A stretch of 64,000 bases of DNA from Marinifilum fragile JCM 15579. Its GTDB lineage: Bacteria; Bacteroidota; Bacteroidia; Bacteroidales; Marinifilaceae. Under the pieces are notes generated by a model. It was not told the DNA's origin, ran no database searches, and worked only from the letters and a program-made list of their open reading frames with translations. A program made the position numbers and the translations under genes. The stretch spans positions 1 to 64,000 of the forward strand of contig NZ_BAZX01000016.1 of NCBI RefSeq assembly GCF_001310955.1, given 5' to 3'. Below are positions 1 through 8,900 of the stretch, in pieces. The stretch's first letter is position 1. Each line of letters starts with the position of its first letter.

Positions 1-115
1 AAAAAAAGTACTTCCTCAATTGGTTGAGGAGCTCGTTTTCCCAAAAAAGTACCTCCTCAATTGGCTGAGGAGCTCGTTTTCTCAAAAAAAGAAACTCCTC
101 AATTGACTGAGGAGA
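1..115. repeat. Three tandem hairpin repeats (about 41-42 bp period), running off the left edge
   Basis: Three near-identical units start near positions 1, 43 and 84. Each has an A-run, then an inverted repeat of the type CTCCTCA...TGAGGAG, and the first two continue with GCTCGTTTTC. They lie just past the stop codon of the minus-strand gene at 124-759, so they could act as stacked terminators for it. The array may continue outside the window. No coding potential is seen. Confidence 0.7.
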
Positions 116-123
116 TTTCTGAA

Positions 124-759
124 TTAGTTTAAATTCTTTCGCATGATTGATTTGTTATCCTTACTGTCTGTTTCAAATCTCATTTTTTCCATGTATTTCA
201 GCATTTGAGTAGAATAACAGTATACCGATTTGATATTGTGATCGCTTAAGGTTTGCTTTAAGCTTTTGTACAAATAGTCTCCAACTTTAAAATCTCTGTA
301 TTGAGGTAGCGCATAATCTAAGTCTATTCTTAGTTCGTTTTCTTCTTGTGTACCGATAAAAATTCCTGCCACGGCCATATTTCTCAATACGAAAATTCCC
401 AGCTGTTTCTCTTTCTTTTCAAAATTAGGAAAGAAATGGCTTATGTCTTTTTTGTAGTAATCTAAAAAGTGTATAAGCAATTCATCGTTTTCTTTTATCT
501 CAATTACTTTAAAATCTTCTTTGCGTACATACATCTTTTTCAAATTGTAAATGTTGGCACAAACAACTAAGAAATTCATGATTCCTACAGGTAATGATCC
601 GATTAAAAATCCATAAGTTGAGAAGAGAATTGATCCTGCTAAATTGTACCATCGAAGTTTTATTATCGATGTCATTGTTAATGATACAAGTACAAGAACA
701 GATGCAGCGTATCCAATCCATTCCAATACAGAAATGCCTAAAATGTTAAATTCTAACAT
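124..759 (-). CDS. YgjV-family membrane protein with GNAT-like C-terminal domain
   Basis: The 211-aa protein has two parts. Residues 1-80 match the YgjV inner-membrane family: a WIGY start, three hydrophobic segments, and the LRWYNLAGS and NIYNLKKMY blocks. Residues about 90-211 resemble an acetyltransferase-like (GNAT) fold: a GIFIGTQ strand, a DYLYKSLKQ helix, and the typical GNAT ending YMEKMRFE. The acetyl-CoA loop is not clearly conserved, so catalytic activity is uncertain. The gene is monocistronic and faces the hairpin array at the window edge. Substrate and role are unknown. Confidence 0.7.
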   Translation of the reverse strand: MLEFNILGISVLEWIGYAASVLVLVSLTMTSIIKLRWYNLAGSILFSTYGFLIGSLPVGIMNFLVVCANIYNLKKMYVRKEDFKVIEIKENDELLIHFLDYYKKDISHFFPNFEKKEKQLGIFVLRNMAVAGIFIGTQEENELRIDLDYALPQYRDFKVGDYLYKSLKQTLSDHNIKSVYCYSTQMLKYMEKMRFETDSKDNKSIMRKNLN

Positions 760-812
760 AAGTGTTCGGTTTTAAATAAACAATAAATTAAATTGGGAAT
801 GGTTGTGAAAGT

Positions 813-845
813 AGAAACCTTTCAGCACAATGCTGAAAGGTTTCT
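813..845. terminator. Perfect 15-bp inverted repeat, bidirectional terminator
   Basis: Arms at 813-827 and 831-845 are exactly complementary around a 3-nt CAA loop. The hairpin follows the phosphofructokinase stop codon (minus strand). It lies upstream of the YgjV-like gene, which reads the same way, so it separates the two transcription units. Confidence 0.8.
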
Positions 846-868
846 CAAATGTACAAAATTATGCGGAA

Positions 869-2071
869 TTACAAACCTGTCATTAAAAACAATGGCTGAA
901 GTTCAAAACTGTTATATTTTGGTCTTAATCTGTCTGTATTATAATATCGATCCACATCTACCAATTTTTTCGAGCTGGTAACAATGTCAATTGGTGCATT
1001 ATCGTATCTGCCATTTCTCAAAGTGATTAAGCGTCCATGAATTCCTTTAATGATTAAATCTAAAGCCAAATTACCAAAGGCCATTGGAACTATTGAATCA
1101 ATTGCATCCGGATCGCCACATCGTACCATGTAACCCAGTTTTTGATTGATTACATTAATTGGTTTGGAGTTATTGAACTTAGGAGATAAAATCTTCATCT
1201 GCTCAGAAACGCGATCACCAATTCCACCTAACTTTTTGTGTCCATAATCATCCATTGCATCATCCTGGAAAATCATTTCTTCGCCAGTAAAAGCAGCTCC
1301 TTCCGAAATCAGTACAACCGAGTATCTACTTGGGTTTGAAAATCGATCCTGAATCATTAGTTCAGTCAGACGTTCAATATCGAAATTGTATTCAGGAATT
1401 ACACAACGGTTGGCTGCACCGGCTAAAGTAGGCAGAATCGCAGTAAATCCGGCATAACGACCAAATACTTCAAGAACCAATAAACGCTCGTGCGAACCTG
1501 CCGAAGTTCTTAAGCTGTGCGTAAGTGAAATGGTTCGGGTAATACAAGTACTAAATCCAATGCAGTAATCGGTTCCGGGAACATCATTGTCCATGGTTTT
1601 AGGAATAGCAATCACCTTAAAACCTTCCTGGTATAAGCGAACTCCATAACTTAAAGTATCATCACCTCCGATTGGAATTAAATAATCAATATTCAAGAAA
1701 TCAAGATTGGCCAGAACTTCTTTCGTTAAATCATTAATATCCTGATCGTATTTGTCTTTTAAATGCGTAGGGACTCTTTCTCTAGGTGTTTTCGATGGGT
1801 TTACCCTGGAAGTATGTAGAAATGTTCCTCCTGTGCGTCCTACTTTATTTACTAACTCTTCGGTTAAAACTTCAAAGTTTTCACTATTATCGGCTTTTTC
1901 ATCTCTTACGATATCAATCAGACCTCTCCAGCCTTTTCTAATACCGACTACTTTGTAGCCTTCTCTTAATGCTCTAATAGTAACGGCACGAATTGCAGGA
2001 TTCAATCCGGGAACATCACCGCCACCTGTTAAGATGCCTATTATCCCTCTACACGAATTATTATTTTTCAT
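869..2071 (-). CDS. pfkA: 6-phosphofructokinase, pyrophosphate-type signature
   Basis: Phosphofructokinase phosphorylates fructose 6-phosphate in glycolysis. The 400-aa protein shows the family motifs in order: GILTGGGDVPGLNPAIR near the N-terminus, GGDDT, PKTMDNDVPGTDYCIGF, and FGRYAGF. In this family Gly-104/Gly-124 (E. coli numbering) go with ATP use, while Asp and Lys at these places go with PPi use. Here the motifs read GGDD and PKTMDND, so a PPi-dependent, reversible enzyme is the better guess. Length suits the longer clade, not the 320-aa E. coli type. It stands alone, with a strong terminator downstream. Confidence 0.88.
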   Translation of the reverse strand: MKNNNSCRGIIGILTGGGDVPGLNPAIRAVTIRALREGYKVVGIRKGWRGLIDIVRDEKADNSENFEVLTEELVNKVGRTGGTFLHTSRVNPSKTPRERVPTHLKDKYDQDINDLTKEVLANLDFLNIDYLIPIGGDDTLSYGVRLYQEGFKVIAIPKTMDNDVPGTDYCIGFSTCITRTISLTHSLRTSAGSHERLLVLEVFGRYAGFTAILPTLAGAANRCVIPEYNFDIERLTELMIQDRFSNPSRYSVVLISEGAAFTGEEMIFQDDAMDDYGHKKLGGIGDRVSEQMKILSPKFNNSKPINVINQKLGYMVRCGDPDAIDSIVPMAFGNLALDLIIKGIHGRLITLRNGRYDNAPIDIVTSSKKLVDVDRYYNTDRLRPKYNSFELQPLFLMTGL

Positions 2072-2234
2072 AGCAATAAACTTTAGTGATTGATATCAAA
2101 TGTAATACCATATCAATTTTAAAATGACTTTGGTATAAAATCACTATAAGTTATCATTTTGTTAATGAAAATTCAAAAATGAGTATGAAATATTAAGGTA
2201 GAATTGATAGGGAATCAGTTAATTAAGAATAAAT

Positions 2235-2912
2235 CTAATTACTGAAAGCGAGAGAGATGATGTTAGCGCCCATTTTTAAGGCTTGCAAATGTTTTTCTTC
2301 CGTATCATTATGAACCGAAGTATCTTCCCATCCATCGCCTAAATCGGTTTCGTAAGTGTAAAAACAGACCAATCTTCCTTTGTAGAACAGACCAAACCCC
2401 TGAGGAGCTTTTCCATCGTGTTCGTGGATCTTAGGCAATCCGGTTGGAAATTCATAGACCTGATGATATATGGGATGAGAAAATGGCAGTTCAACAAGCT
2501 CTTCGTTTGGGAATACTTTTTTTATTTCTCTTCTGAAATAGGCATTCAATCCGTAATTGTCATCAACGTGCAAGAATCCACCAGCCATTAAATATTTTCT
2601 AAGATTAATAACTTCCTGATTACTTAGCACAATATTACCATGTCCTGTTAAGTGGATAAAAGGCAAGGAAAATATTTCCGGGCTACCAACTTCAACGGTT
2701 ATCGGTTCTGCCTGAATGTTTGCAATGTGATTTTTATTGCAAAATTGAATTAGGTTTGGCAATGAGCCCGGATTTGCATACCAATCACCACCACCATTGT
2801 ACTTAAGCAAACCAATACGTACCGTTGTATTTTGCGATTGCCCGCTAAAGCCAAATAGCAAGAAACATGTGAGGAGTATGTAGTGTTGAAATCTCATTTT
2901 AGTAATTAGCAA
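2235..2912 (-). CDS. DUF4159 family exported protein
   Basis: The 225-aa protein has a signal peptide (hydrophobic run ending in GFSGQSQ) followed by a DUF4159 domain. Visible features are RIGLLKYNGGGDWYANP after the signal, PFIHLTGHGN, a GGFLHVDDNYG block and a DDLG-like GDGWEDTSVH near the end. The fold resembles glutamine-amidotransferase-like domains in other DUF4159 proteins, but no catalytic activity is established. Its start overlaps the end of rsmE by 14 bp, so the two genes are co-transcribed and probably translationally coupled. Function unknown; the protein should act outside the inner membrane. Confidence 0.85.
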   Translation of the reverse strand: MLITKMRFQHYILLTCFLLFGFSGQSQNTTVRIGLLKYNGGGDWYANPGSLPNLIQFCNKNHIANIQAEPITVEVGSPEIFSLPFIHLTGHGNIVLSNQEVINLRKYLMAGGFLHVDDNYGLNAYFRREIKKVFPNEELVELPFSHPIYHQVYEFPTGLPKIHEHDGKAPQGFGLFYKGRLVCFYTYETDLGDGWEDTSVHNDTEEKHLQALKMGANIISLAFSN

Positions 2913-3600
2913 GACTTACTATATTGCAGGCAACAACTCCTGCAGTTTCGGTTCTTAAGCGACTTTCACCCAGAGAAATTTCCTGAAATCCATTTGCCTT
3001 AGCCAATTCAACCTCTTCAGGACTAAAGTCACCTTCAGGACCAATTAGTACCAAACATTTTGATTTGGGTTTGCATAGTTGCTTAAGGTGCGTCTTTTCT
3101 CCAGGATTACAATGAGCAATGAATTTATCACCATCGAAATCAGAAGTTACCAAATCAGCAAATTGGGTCAACTCGTTTAATTTAGGATGATAAGCTTTCA
3201 AAGATTGCTTCACCGCAGAAGTAATTACTTTAAAAAGTCTTTCGTGTTTTATTACTTTTCGTTCCGAATGAGAGCTCAAAAGAGGCGTAAACTCACTTGT
3301 ACCTATTTCAGTACATTTTTCAAGAAACCATTCTGTTCTGTCGATATTCTTTGTAGGAGCCAAAGCCAGATGCAGCTCATAATCCAACTTGCCAAATTCT
3401 TCTTTTTTCTCAACGCATTCAACAGTACATCGTTTAGGATGCGCATCGATTATTTTAGCCGTGAATAATGTTCCTTTTCCATCAATCAAATGGATTTCAT
3501 CATCTTCTTTTAATCTTAAAACTCGAACACAATGCTTCGACTCAACTTCATCAAGTTGATAATACTGATCTTTTATATCTGGCGTATAAAATAAATTCAT
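2899..3600 (-). CDS. rsmE: 16S rRNA (uracil1498-N3)-methyltransferase RsmE
   Basis: RsmE methylates N3 of U1498 in 16S rRNA using S-adenosylmethionine. The 233-aa protein has an N-terminal PUA-like RNA-binding part (SKHCVRVLRLKEDDEIHLIDGKG) and the C-terminal trefoil-knot SPOUT region with LIGPEGDFSPEEVELAK and SLGESRLRTETAG, the SAM-binding knot signature. Length is normal for the family. It is the first gene of a short operon with the DUF4159 gene. Confidence 0.95.
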   Translation of the reverse strand: MNLFYTPDIKDQYYQLDEVESKHCVRVLRLKEDDEIHLIDGKGTLFTAKIIDAHPKRCTVECVEKKEEFGKLDYELHLALAPTKNIDRTEWFLEKCTEIGTSEFTPLLSSHSERKVIKHERLFKVITSAVKQSLKAYHPKLNELTQFADLVTSDFDGDKFIAHCNPGEKTHLKQLCKPKSKCLVLIGPEGDFSPEEVELAKANGFQEISLGESRLRTETAGVVACNIVSLANY

Positions 3601-3651
3601 ATTAATCTGCGCTTATTAATTGGGCTGCAAATTTAGGCTTTGTTCATTTAT

Positions 3652-4845
3652 TTACCACATTAATGGCTGATAAATAGCAGCAAGAATAAATGCGATAACT
3701 GATAAAATTAATCCATACATGAAAATTGTATAGGAAATTCTTAAAAAGCGATACTTCTTACCCAATACTTTTCCTAAATAGTATTGATCTTTAATCAAGC
3801 TATCATATAGTTCATCGTAATCGGTCATCATTCCTTTCAAGGCTCTTGAATAAATTCCTAAATCCATATCATGGAAGTTTCCAAAGAAAAGAAGATTCAC
3901 TCTTTTTTGTTTTACATCCTCCTCGGAGAATTTACCATCTGTAACATTAGGACGTGTTGCCATAACCGAATAGGTGATGGTAACCAAACAGACGATCAGC
4001 AATATGATACAAGGAATAATGAAATGAGGAACATCCATTATGTTCTTAAAAATAAAGAAGATTGCCGATATAATGATTGAGTTAACAGAGATCATTAAAT
4101 TGGCCTTACTGTCGGCAATCGAACTAAGATTAATTTGATTTCGGGCAGTAACCTTGAACATGGTTTCAATACCTCGCTGAGGCATTTTCAGTTTCATGTT
4201 CTGACTTTCTAATTTCTCAACTTTCTCATTTAATTTTCTCAGTTCTTTCTCGTGATATCCCTTGATTTTATCAACTACTTTTAGGTAGTTTTGTTCCTTC
4301 TTTTTTGCAAAAAGTTTTTTACCATACTTGGTTTTGTATTTGTGATTTTGCAAGAATATTAAGGTATTCTCCCAATATTCTTTTGGAGAAATTTCACGTT
4401 TGTATAGTGCTTGCTTTTCTTCGCGCAATTGCTCTGAGCTTTTCATGTAACTCTTCGAAGCCAAGTGATACAAATCAGCATCGCAGAGAGCATTACAAAC
4501 CACATTTTCACATGGAGGATGAGGTATTTTTGTTTGAAGGATGGCCTGAGTAATCTGATCGATTTTTTCTTCCGGGTAATTTCTTGCTTCTAAAAAAACT
4601 CTGGCATTACGTGCACTAAGTTCTTCGTGATTTGCATAGTCTTCATAATATCCCGAATCGTGAAACCAAGCGGCTAATACGAGAATTTCTTTTTGCTCCT
4701 CGCTAAACTCTAATCCTTCACTAATTTTTAAGGAATGTTTAACTACATTCTGGGTATGCTCTAAATTGTGATAAGTATATATTGGTTTAATTGCATCTTC
4801 AATTAGCTTAGTAACGTATATTTCAGCCTCCTGGATTATATTCAT
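3652..4845 (-). CDS. HD-domain phosphohydrolase fused to Pycsar-type transmembrane effector domain (PycTM, DUF5706)
   Basis: The 397-aa protein has three parts. Residues 1-160 form an HD metal-dependent phosphohydrolase: HNLEH (His26, His30), FHDSG (His62-Asp63) and CDADLYHL (Asp near 122-124). Residues about 190-215 form a coiled coil rich in Lys/Glu. Residues about 220-397 contain two hydrophobic pairs and the block ARNQINLSSIADSKANLMISVN, typical of the PycTM/DUF5706 effector domain found in Pycsar anti-phage systems. No cCMP/cUMP cyclase gene lies beside it, so this may be a stand-alone HD-PycTM protein, an architecture that recurs in Bacteroidota. Whether it is defensive is unproven. Confidence 0.8.
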   Translation of the reverse strand: MNIIQEAEIYVTKLIEDAIKPIYTYHNLEHTQNVVKHSLKISEGLEFSEEQKEILVLAAWFHDSGYYEDYANHEELSARNARVFLEARNYPEEKIDQITQAILQTKIPHPPCENVVCNALCDADLYHLASKSYMKSSEQLREEKQALYKREISPKEYWENTLIFLQNHKYKTKYGKKLFAKKKEQNYLKVVDKIKGYHEKELRKLNEKVEKLESQNMKLKMPQRGIETMFKVTARNQINLSSIADSKANLMISVNSIIISAIFFIFKNIMDVPHFIIPCIILLIVCLVTITYSVMATRPNVTDGKFSEEDVKQKRVNLLFFGNFHDMDLGIYSRALKGMMTDYDELYDSLIKDQYYLGKVLGKKYRFLRISYTIFMYGLILSVIAFILAAIYQPLMW

Positions 4846-5018
4846 AATTTGAATTTTTCAGTTTTTGAGATATTTTTTTTGATTGAATAAATATAATCAT
4901 TAAACATGAAATCCTTCTGTTAAATGATTATAAATACCTCAATTGCCCTTTTTTTATTGGTATTTGAGGCTTATTTGTTAATTTTATGATTCCAATTATT
5001 TAAAGTTAGATTTTTCGT

Positions 5019-5945
5019 ATGACAAAAATATTTCACACACTATTTTGCTTGCTGACTATTGTGTTTTTTCTTGAGGCATGTGCTAAAAAGAAAGATCAGA
5101 AAATGGTTTATTTATCGGAAAACTATGGAAATTTCCCTTATGATATTTATGAACCAGATGAAAAATATGAATTAAAAGACTATTTGAGAGAAATATCAGG
5201 TTTAAGTTATTTTACAGAGCATTCTCTTTTGTGTGTGAACGATGAGAAAGGAATTATCTATAAATTCAACCATAGGAAAAAAGAGGTAACAAAGAAATAT
5301 GAATTTGATAAACCTGGAGATTATGAAGGTATTGAAATGGTGGATTCATTGGTGTATGTTTTGAGATCGGATGGTAGGATTTTTAAGGTAGATCACTTAA
5401 AGGATAACATTCATTCGGTAAAACGAACTACTCATTTGAATGCTGGAAATGATACCGAGGGTTTGGGATACGATCCTTCAACAAATTCATTGTTAATAGC
5501 CTGTAAAGGAAGTCCTGCGCATTCTAATAAATACAAAGGAAAGAGAGCTATTTATGAATTCTCGATAGACAAGAACGAATTGTCGAAAACACCCAAGTAC
5601 TTGATTGATCAAGATCAAATTCGGAAAATATTGGAATTTGATTCTTATTCGAGATTTTCGGTTAAGCTTTTGGAAAATATTAATCCATCTCAGGGAGATC
5701 TCACATTTCAACCTTCAGCGATTGCAGTTCATCCCATTACCAAGAACTTGTATGTTCTAGGTTCTGTTGGTAAAATTTTGGTGGTGCTTAATCCCAAAGG
5801 TGATATCCAGGCAATTGTCAAGTTAAAACGTAAACTATTCCGTCAGCCTGAGGGAATTTGCTTCGCACCCGATGGAACCATGTTCATTTCAAATGAAGGG
5901 AAAGGAAGTAAAGGAAATATTTTAAAATATAGTTTCAAACAATAA
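5019..5945 (+). CDS. SdiA-regulated domain lipoprotein (beta-propeller)
   Basis: The 308-aa protein carries a lipoprotein signal peptide with Cys21 in the lipobox FLEAC. The rest is a propeller-like SdiA-regulated/YjiK-type domain: EISGLSYFTEHSLLCVNDEKG, DYEGIEMV, NDTEGLGYDP, a PSAIAVHP strand and PEGICFAPDGTMFISNEG at the end. These repeats fit an NHL/SdiA-regulated fold that might bind sugar or lipid ligands; the true ligand is unknown. It reads toward the metallophosphatase-barrel gene 44 bp downstream, so the two could form one unit. Confidence 0.85.
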   Translation: MTKIFHTLFCLLTIVFFLEACAKKKDQKMVYLSENYGNFPYDIYEPDEKYELKDYLREISGLSYFTEHSLLCVNDEKGIIYKFNHRKKEVTKKYEFDKPGDYEGIEMVDSLVYVLRSDGRIFKVDHLKDNIHSVKRTTHLNAGNDTEGLGYDPSTNSLLIACKGSPAHSNKYKGKRAIYEFSIDKNELSKTPKYLIDQDQIRKILEFDSYSRFSVKLLENINPSQGDLTFQPSAIAVHPITKNLYVLGSVGKILVVLNPKGDIQAIVKLKRKLFRQPEGICFAPDGTMFISNEGKGSKGNILKYSFKQ

Positions 5946-5989
5946 TTGAAATCCATTTTTCGTAATTGATTTTATAGAATCAAAAACTT

Positions 5990-8900
5990 ATGAGAAAGAT
6001 CAATCTACTTTTTAGCCTGTTATTTTTTGCAATTGCAGTTAGTGGGCAAAACAACGAAACTCCTAATGCAAATATATTAAAGCACTCTATCTTTTTTATT
6101 GGTGATGTTGGAGAAGCAAATATTGTAAATTCCAATATGCAAATGCTTAAATCACAATTAGCGGAGCAAAATAACAAGGCAACGCTTGTATTTCTGGGTA
6201 ATAATATTTCTAAAGAATACGATAGGGAGGAAATTGAGGATATCCATTCAGGAGATCAAAATTTAATCAAGCTATTGGATTTGGCTAAGGAATTTAAAGG
6301 TGAAAGCATCTTTATTCCGGGAGAAAAGGAATGGGATCAAGGACGTAAGTATGGTTGGGATGCCGTTATGAATTTGGAAGCTTATATTGAGGATTATATT
6401 GGCAAAGGGGATGTGTTCTTACCATCAGGAGGATGTCCCGGACCTGTTGAAATAGAGATAGGAGAGGATATTGTTTTGCTTATAGTAGATTCACAATGGT
6501 GGCTTCATGCAGCAGATAAACCTGAGGCGGAATGTGGACTTGAGAACCCTTCCGATTTTTTGATTCTCTTGAGCGATGCTTTGAAAAGAAACAAAGACAA
6601 AAAAATTGTATTTGCTGCGCATCATCCAATTTATAGTGGAGGTAAGCATGCAGGAAACTTTCCTTTTGTAGGGCCAGTGGAATTGTACCGAAAATTTTTG
6701 GGAACATCCCAGGATTTTGCCTATCCATTCTACAAACAAATGAGATATATGGCCCGAAAGTTGGGAAGAGGGTATGAGAACGTGGTTACAGTGTCTGCTC
6801 ATGATAATAGTTTGCAATTTACAGAAAAGGACAGTTCATTTTTTGTGGTTTCAGGTTCTGGAAGTGTGGCGGAATATGTATCTGAGAAGAAAATGGATGT
6901 TGCTTTGCGAGAAATTGGTTTTACCAGGTTGAATTTCTATTCCAATGATGAAGTGTGGTTGGAAATGTGGTCGGTTGGAAAAAATGGAACCGATGAGCCA
7001 CATCTTGCTTTCCAGCATAAATTATTTACCAAATCAACTCCAAGCAAGGAAGATTTGGCGGAAAAATACAAGGATCTAAACTTTGCAGATAGCACTATTA
7101 CCATTGCAGCAAGTGATTTATATTCCACCGATAATAAGTCGAAAAGGAATTGGTTAGGGAACAACTATCGTAAGGAATGGGAAACACCTATTGAGGTTCC
7201 GGTTTTTGATATTGGAACGGAAAAAGGTGGGTTGAAAATCTTAAAGAGAGGTGGCGGACAGCAAACCCGCTCCTTAAGATTGGAGGCGAAAAATGGCAAA
7301 CAATATGTGCTAAGGTCAGTTGAAAAATATACGGAGAAAGCAATCCCAGCTGCACTAAGGGGCACATTTGCCGCTCAAATTGTTCAGGATGGTATTTCAG
7401 AATCATATCCTTATGCAGCTATAGCAGTACCTAAACTGGCTGAAACAGCAGGTGTTTACCACACCAATCCAAAAATTGTTTATGTGCCAGATGATCCACG
7501 TTTTGGGATCTACCAGGAAGATTTTAAGAACGAACTGTATTTGTTTGAAGAGCGCCCGAATGATGACATGTCGGATGCGGATAACTTTGGCAATACCAAG
7601 GATGTTATTGGAACGGATAAGCTTATTGAAAAAAGATTTAAGAATTCTGACCTGGTAATTGATGAATCTGCCGTTTTACGCGCAAGGTTGTTTGATATCT
7701 TCCTGAATGATTGGGACAGGCATGATGATCAGTGGCGTTGGGCTACTTTTAAGAAAGATGGTAAAACCATTGCAAGACCAATTCCTCGCGATCGAGACCA
7801 GGTATTCTTCTATAGTGATGGAAAAATTCCTTGGTTGATCAGAAGAAAATGGGCAATGCCTAAATTCCAGGTTTTCGATTCAATACCGGAAAATGTGGTT
7901 GGTTTAGGTTTTAATGCTCGATACTTTGATCGAAATTTCCTTCAATCTAAAAACAAACAGGATTGGATTGAAATGGCTAATGAACTAAAGCAAAGCCTCA
8001 CAGACGAAAGCATAGAAAACGCAATAAAGGATCTACCCAAAGAGGTTTATGCTATTTCAGCTGATGATATTGTGTCAAAATTGAAATCAAGAAGAGATCT
8101 TTTACCAGAATTGGCTGTTGAATTTTACAACTATTTGGCGCAAAAGGTTGATGTTGTTGGAACAAATGAAACAGAGAATTTTGATGCAGAGTGGGATGAA
8201 GATGGAAACCTACGTGTAAAAGTTCGCCGTTTGAGTAAAAAAGGAAATAAGAAAGAAAAACTTTACGATCGAAAATTCATGAAAGGCGAAACCAAAGAGG
8301 TGTGTATTTATGGATTAGGAGGTAAAGACGAATTTGATATCGACGGAAAATATTCGAAAGGCGTTAAGTTAAGAATTGTAGGAGGAACTGGAAAGGATAA
8401 GTTCAAAATTGATAGTACACGCAAATCCAATGTGGTAGTTTACGATAAGTCCAAAACCAAAGTTAAAGGAAATGGCAACTTTCAAAATCGTTTATCGAAA
8501 AATAAGAGCGTGAATGTTTACGACCGAAAATCATTTAAGTATGATATTGTAAGTCCGGCAGCCAATTTAAACTATGTAAGCGATGATGGGTTGATTCTAG
8601 GAGCAGGATTTAATGTTAAGAAGCAGAGTTTCAGAAAAGAGCCTTATGGTTCTTTCCATAAATTTTTGGTGAATTATGCATTCATGTATCCATCCGTAGA
8701 GGTAAAATATGATGGAGAAATTATTAATGTGTTTAAGACTTTAGATTTGTTACCCAAAATTCGTTATAATACCCCAAATTTTCAGGGATACTATTTCGGT
8801 CTTGGAAATGAAACAAATAATTTAGCTCAGGATGATGATTATAACAGGGTACGTGTTGGAAGATTTGCACTTGCTATGCAGTTGAGGAAAAAGATTGAGG

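Noticed and set aside
3652..4845. Complete Pycsar defence system
   Set aside because: Only the effector-type domain is present; neighbours are rsmE and an SdiA-regulated lipoprotein, with no cyclase gene.
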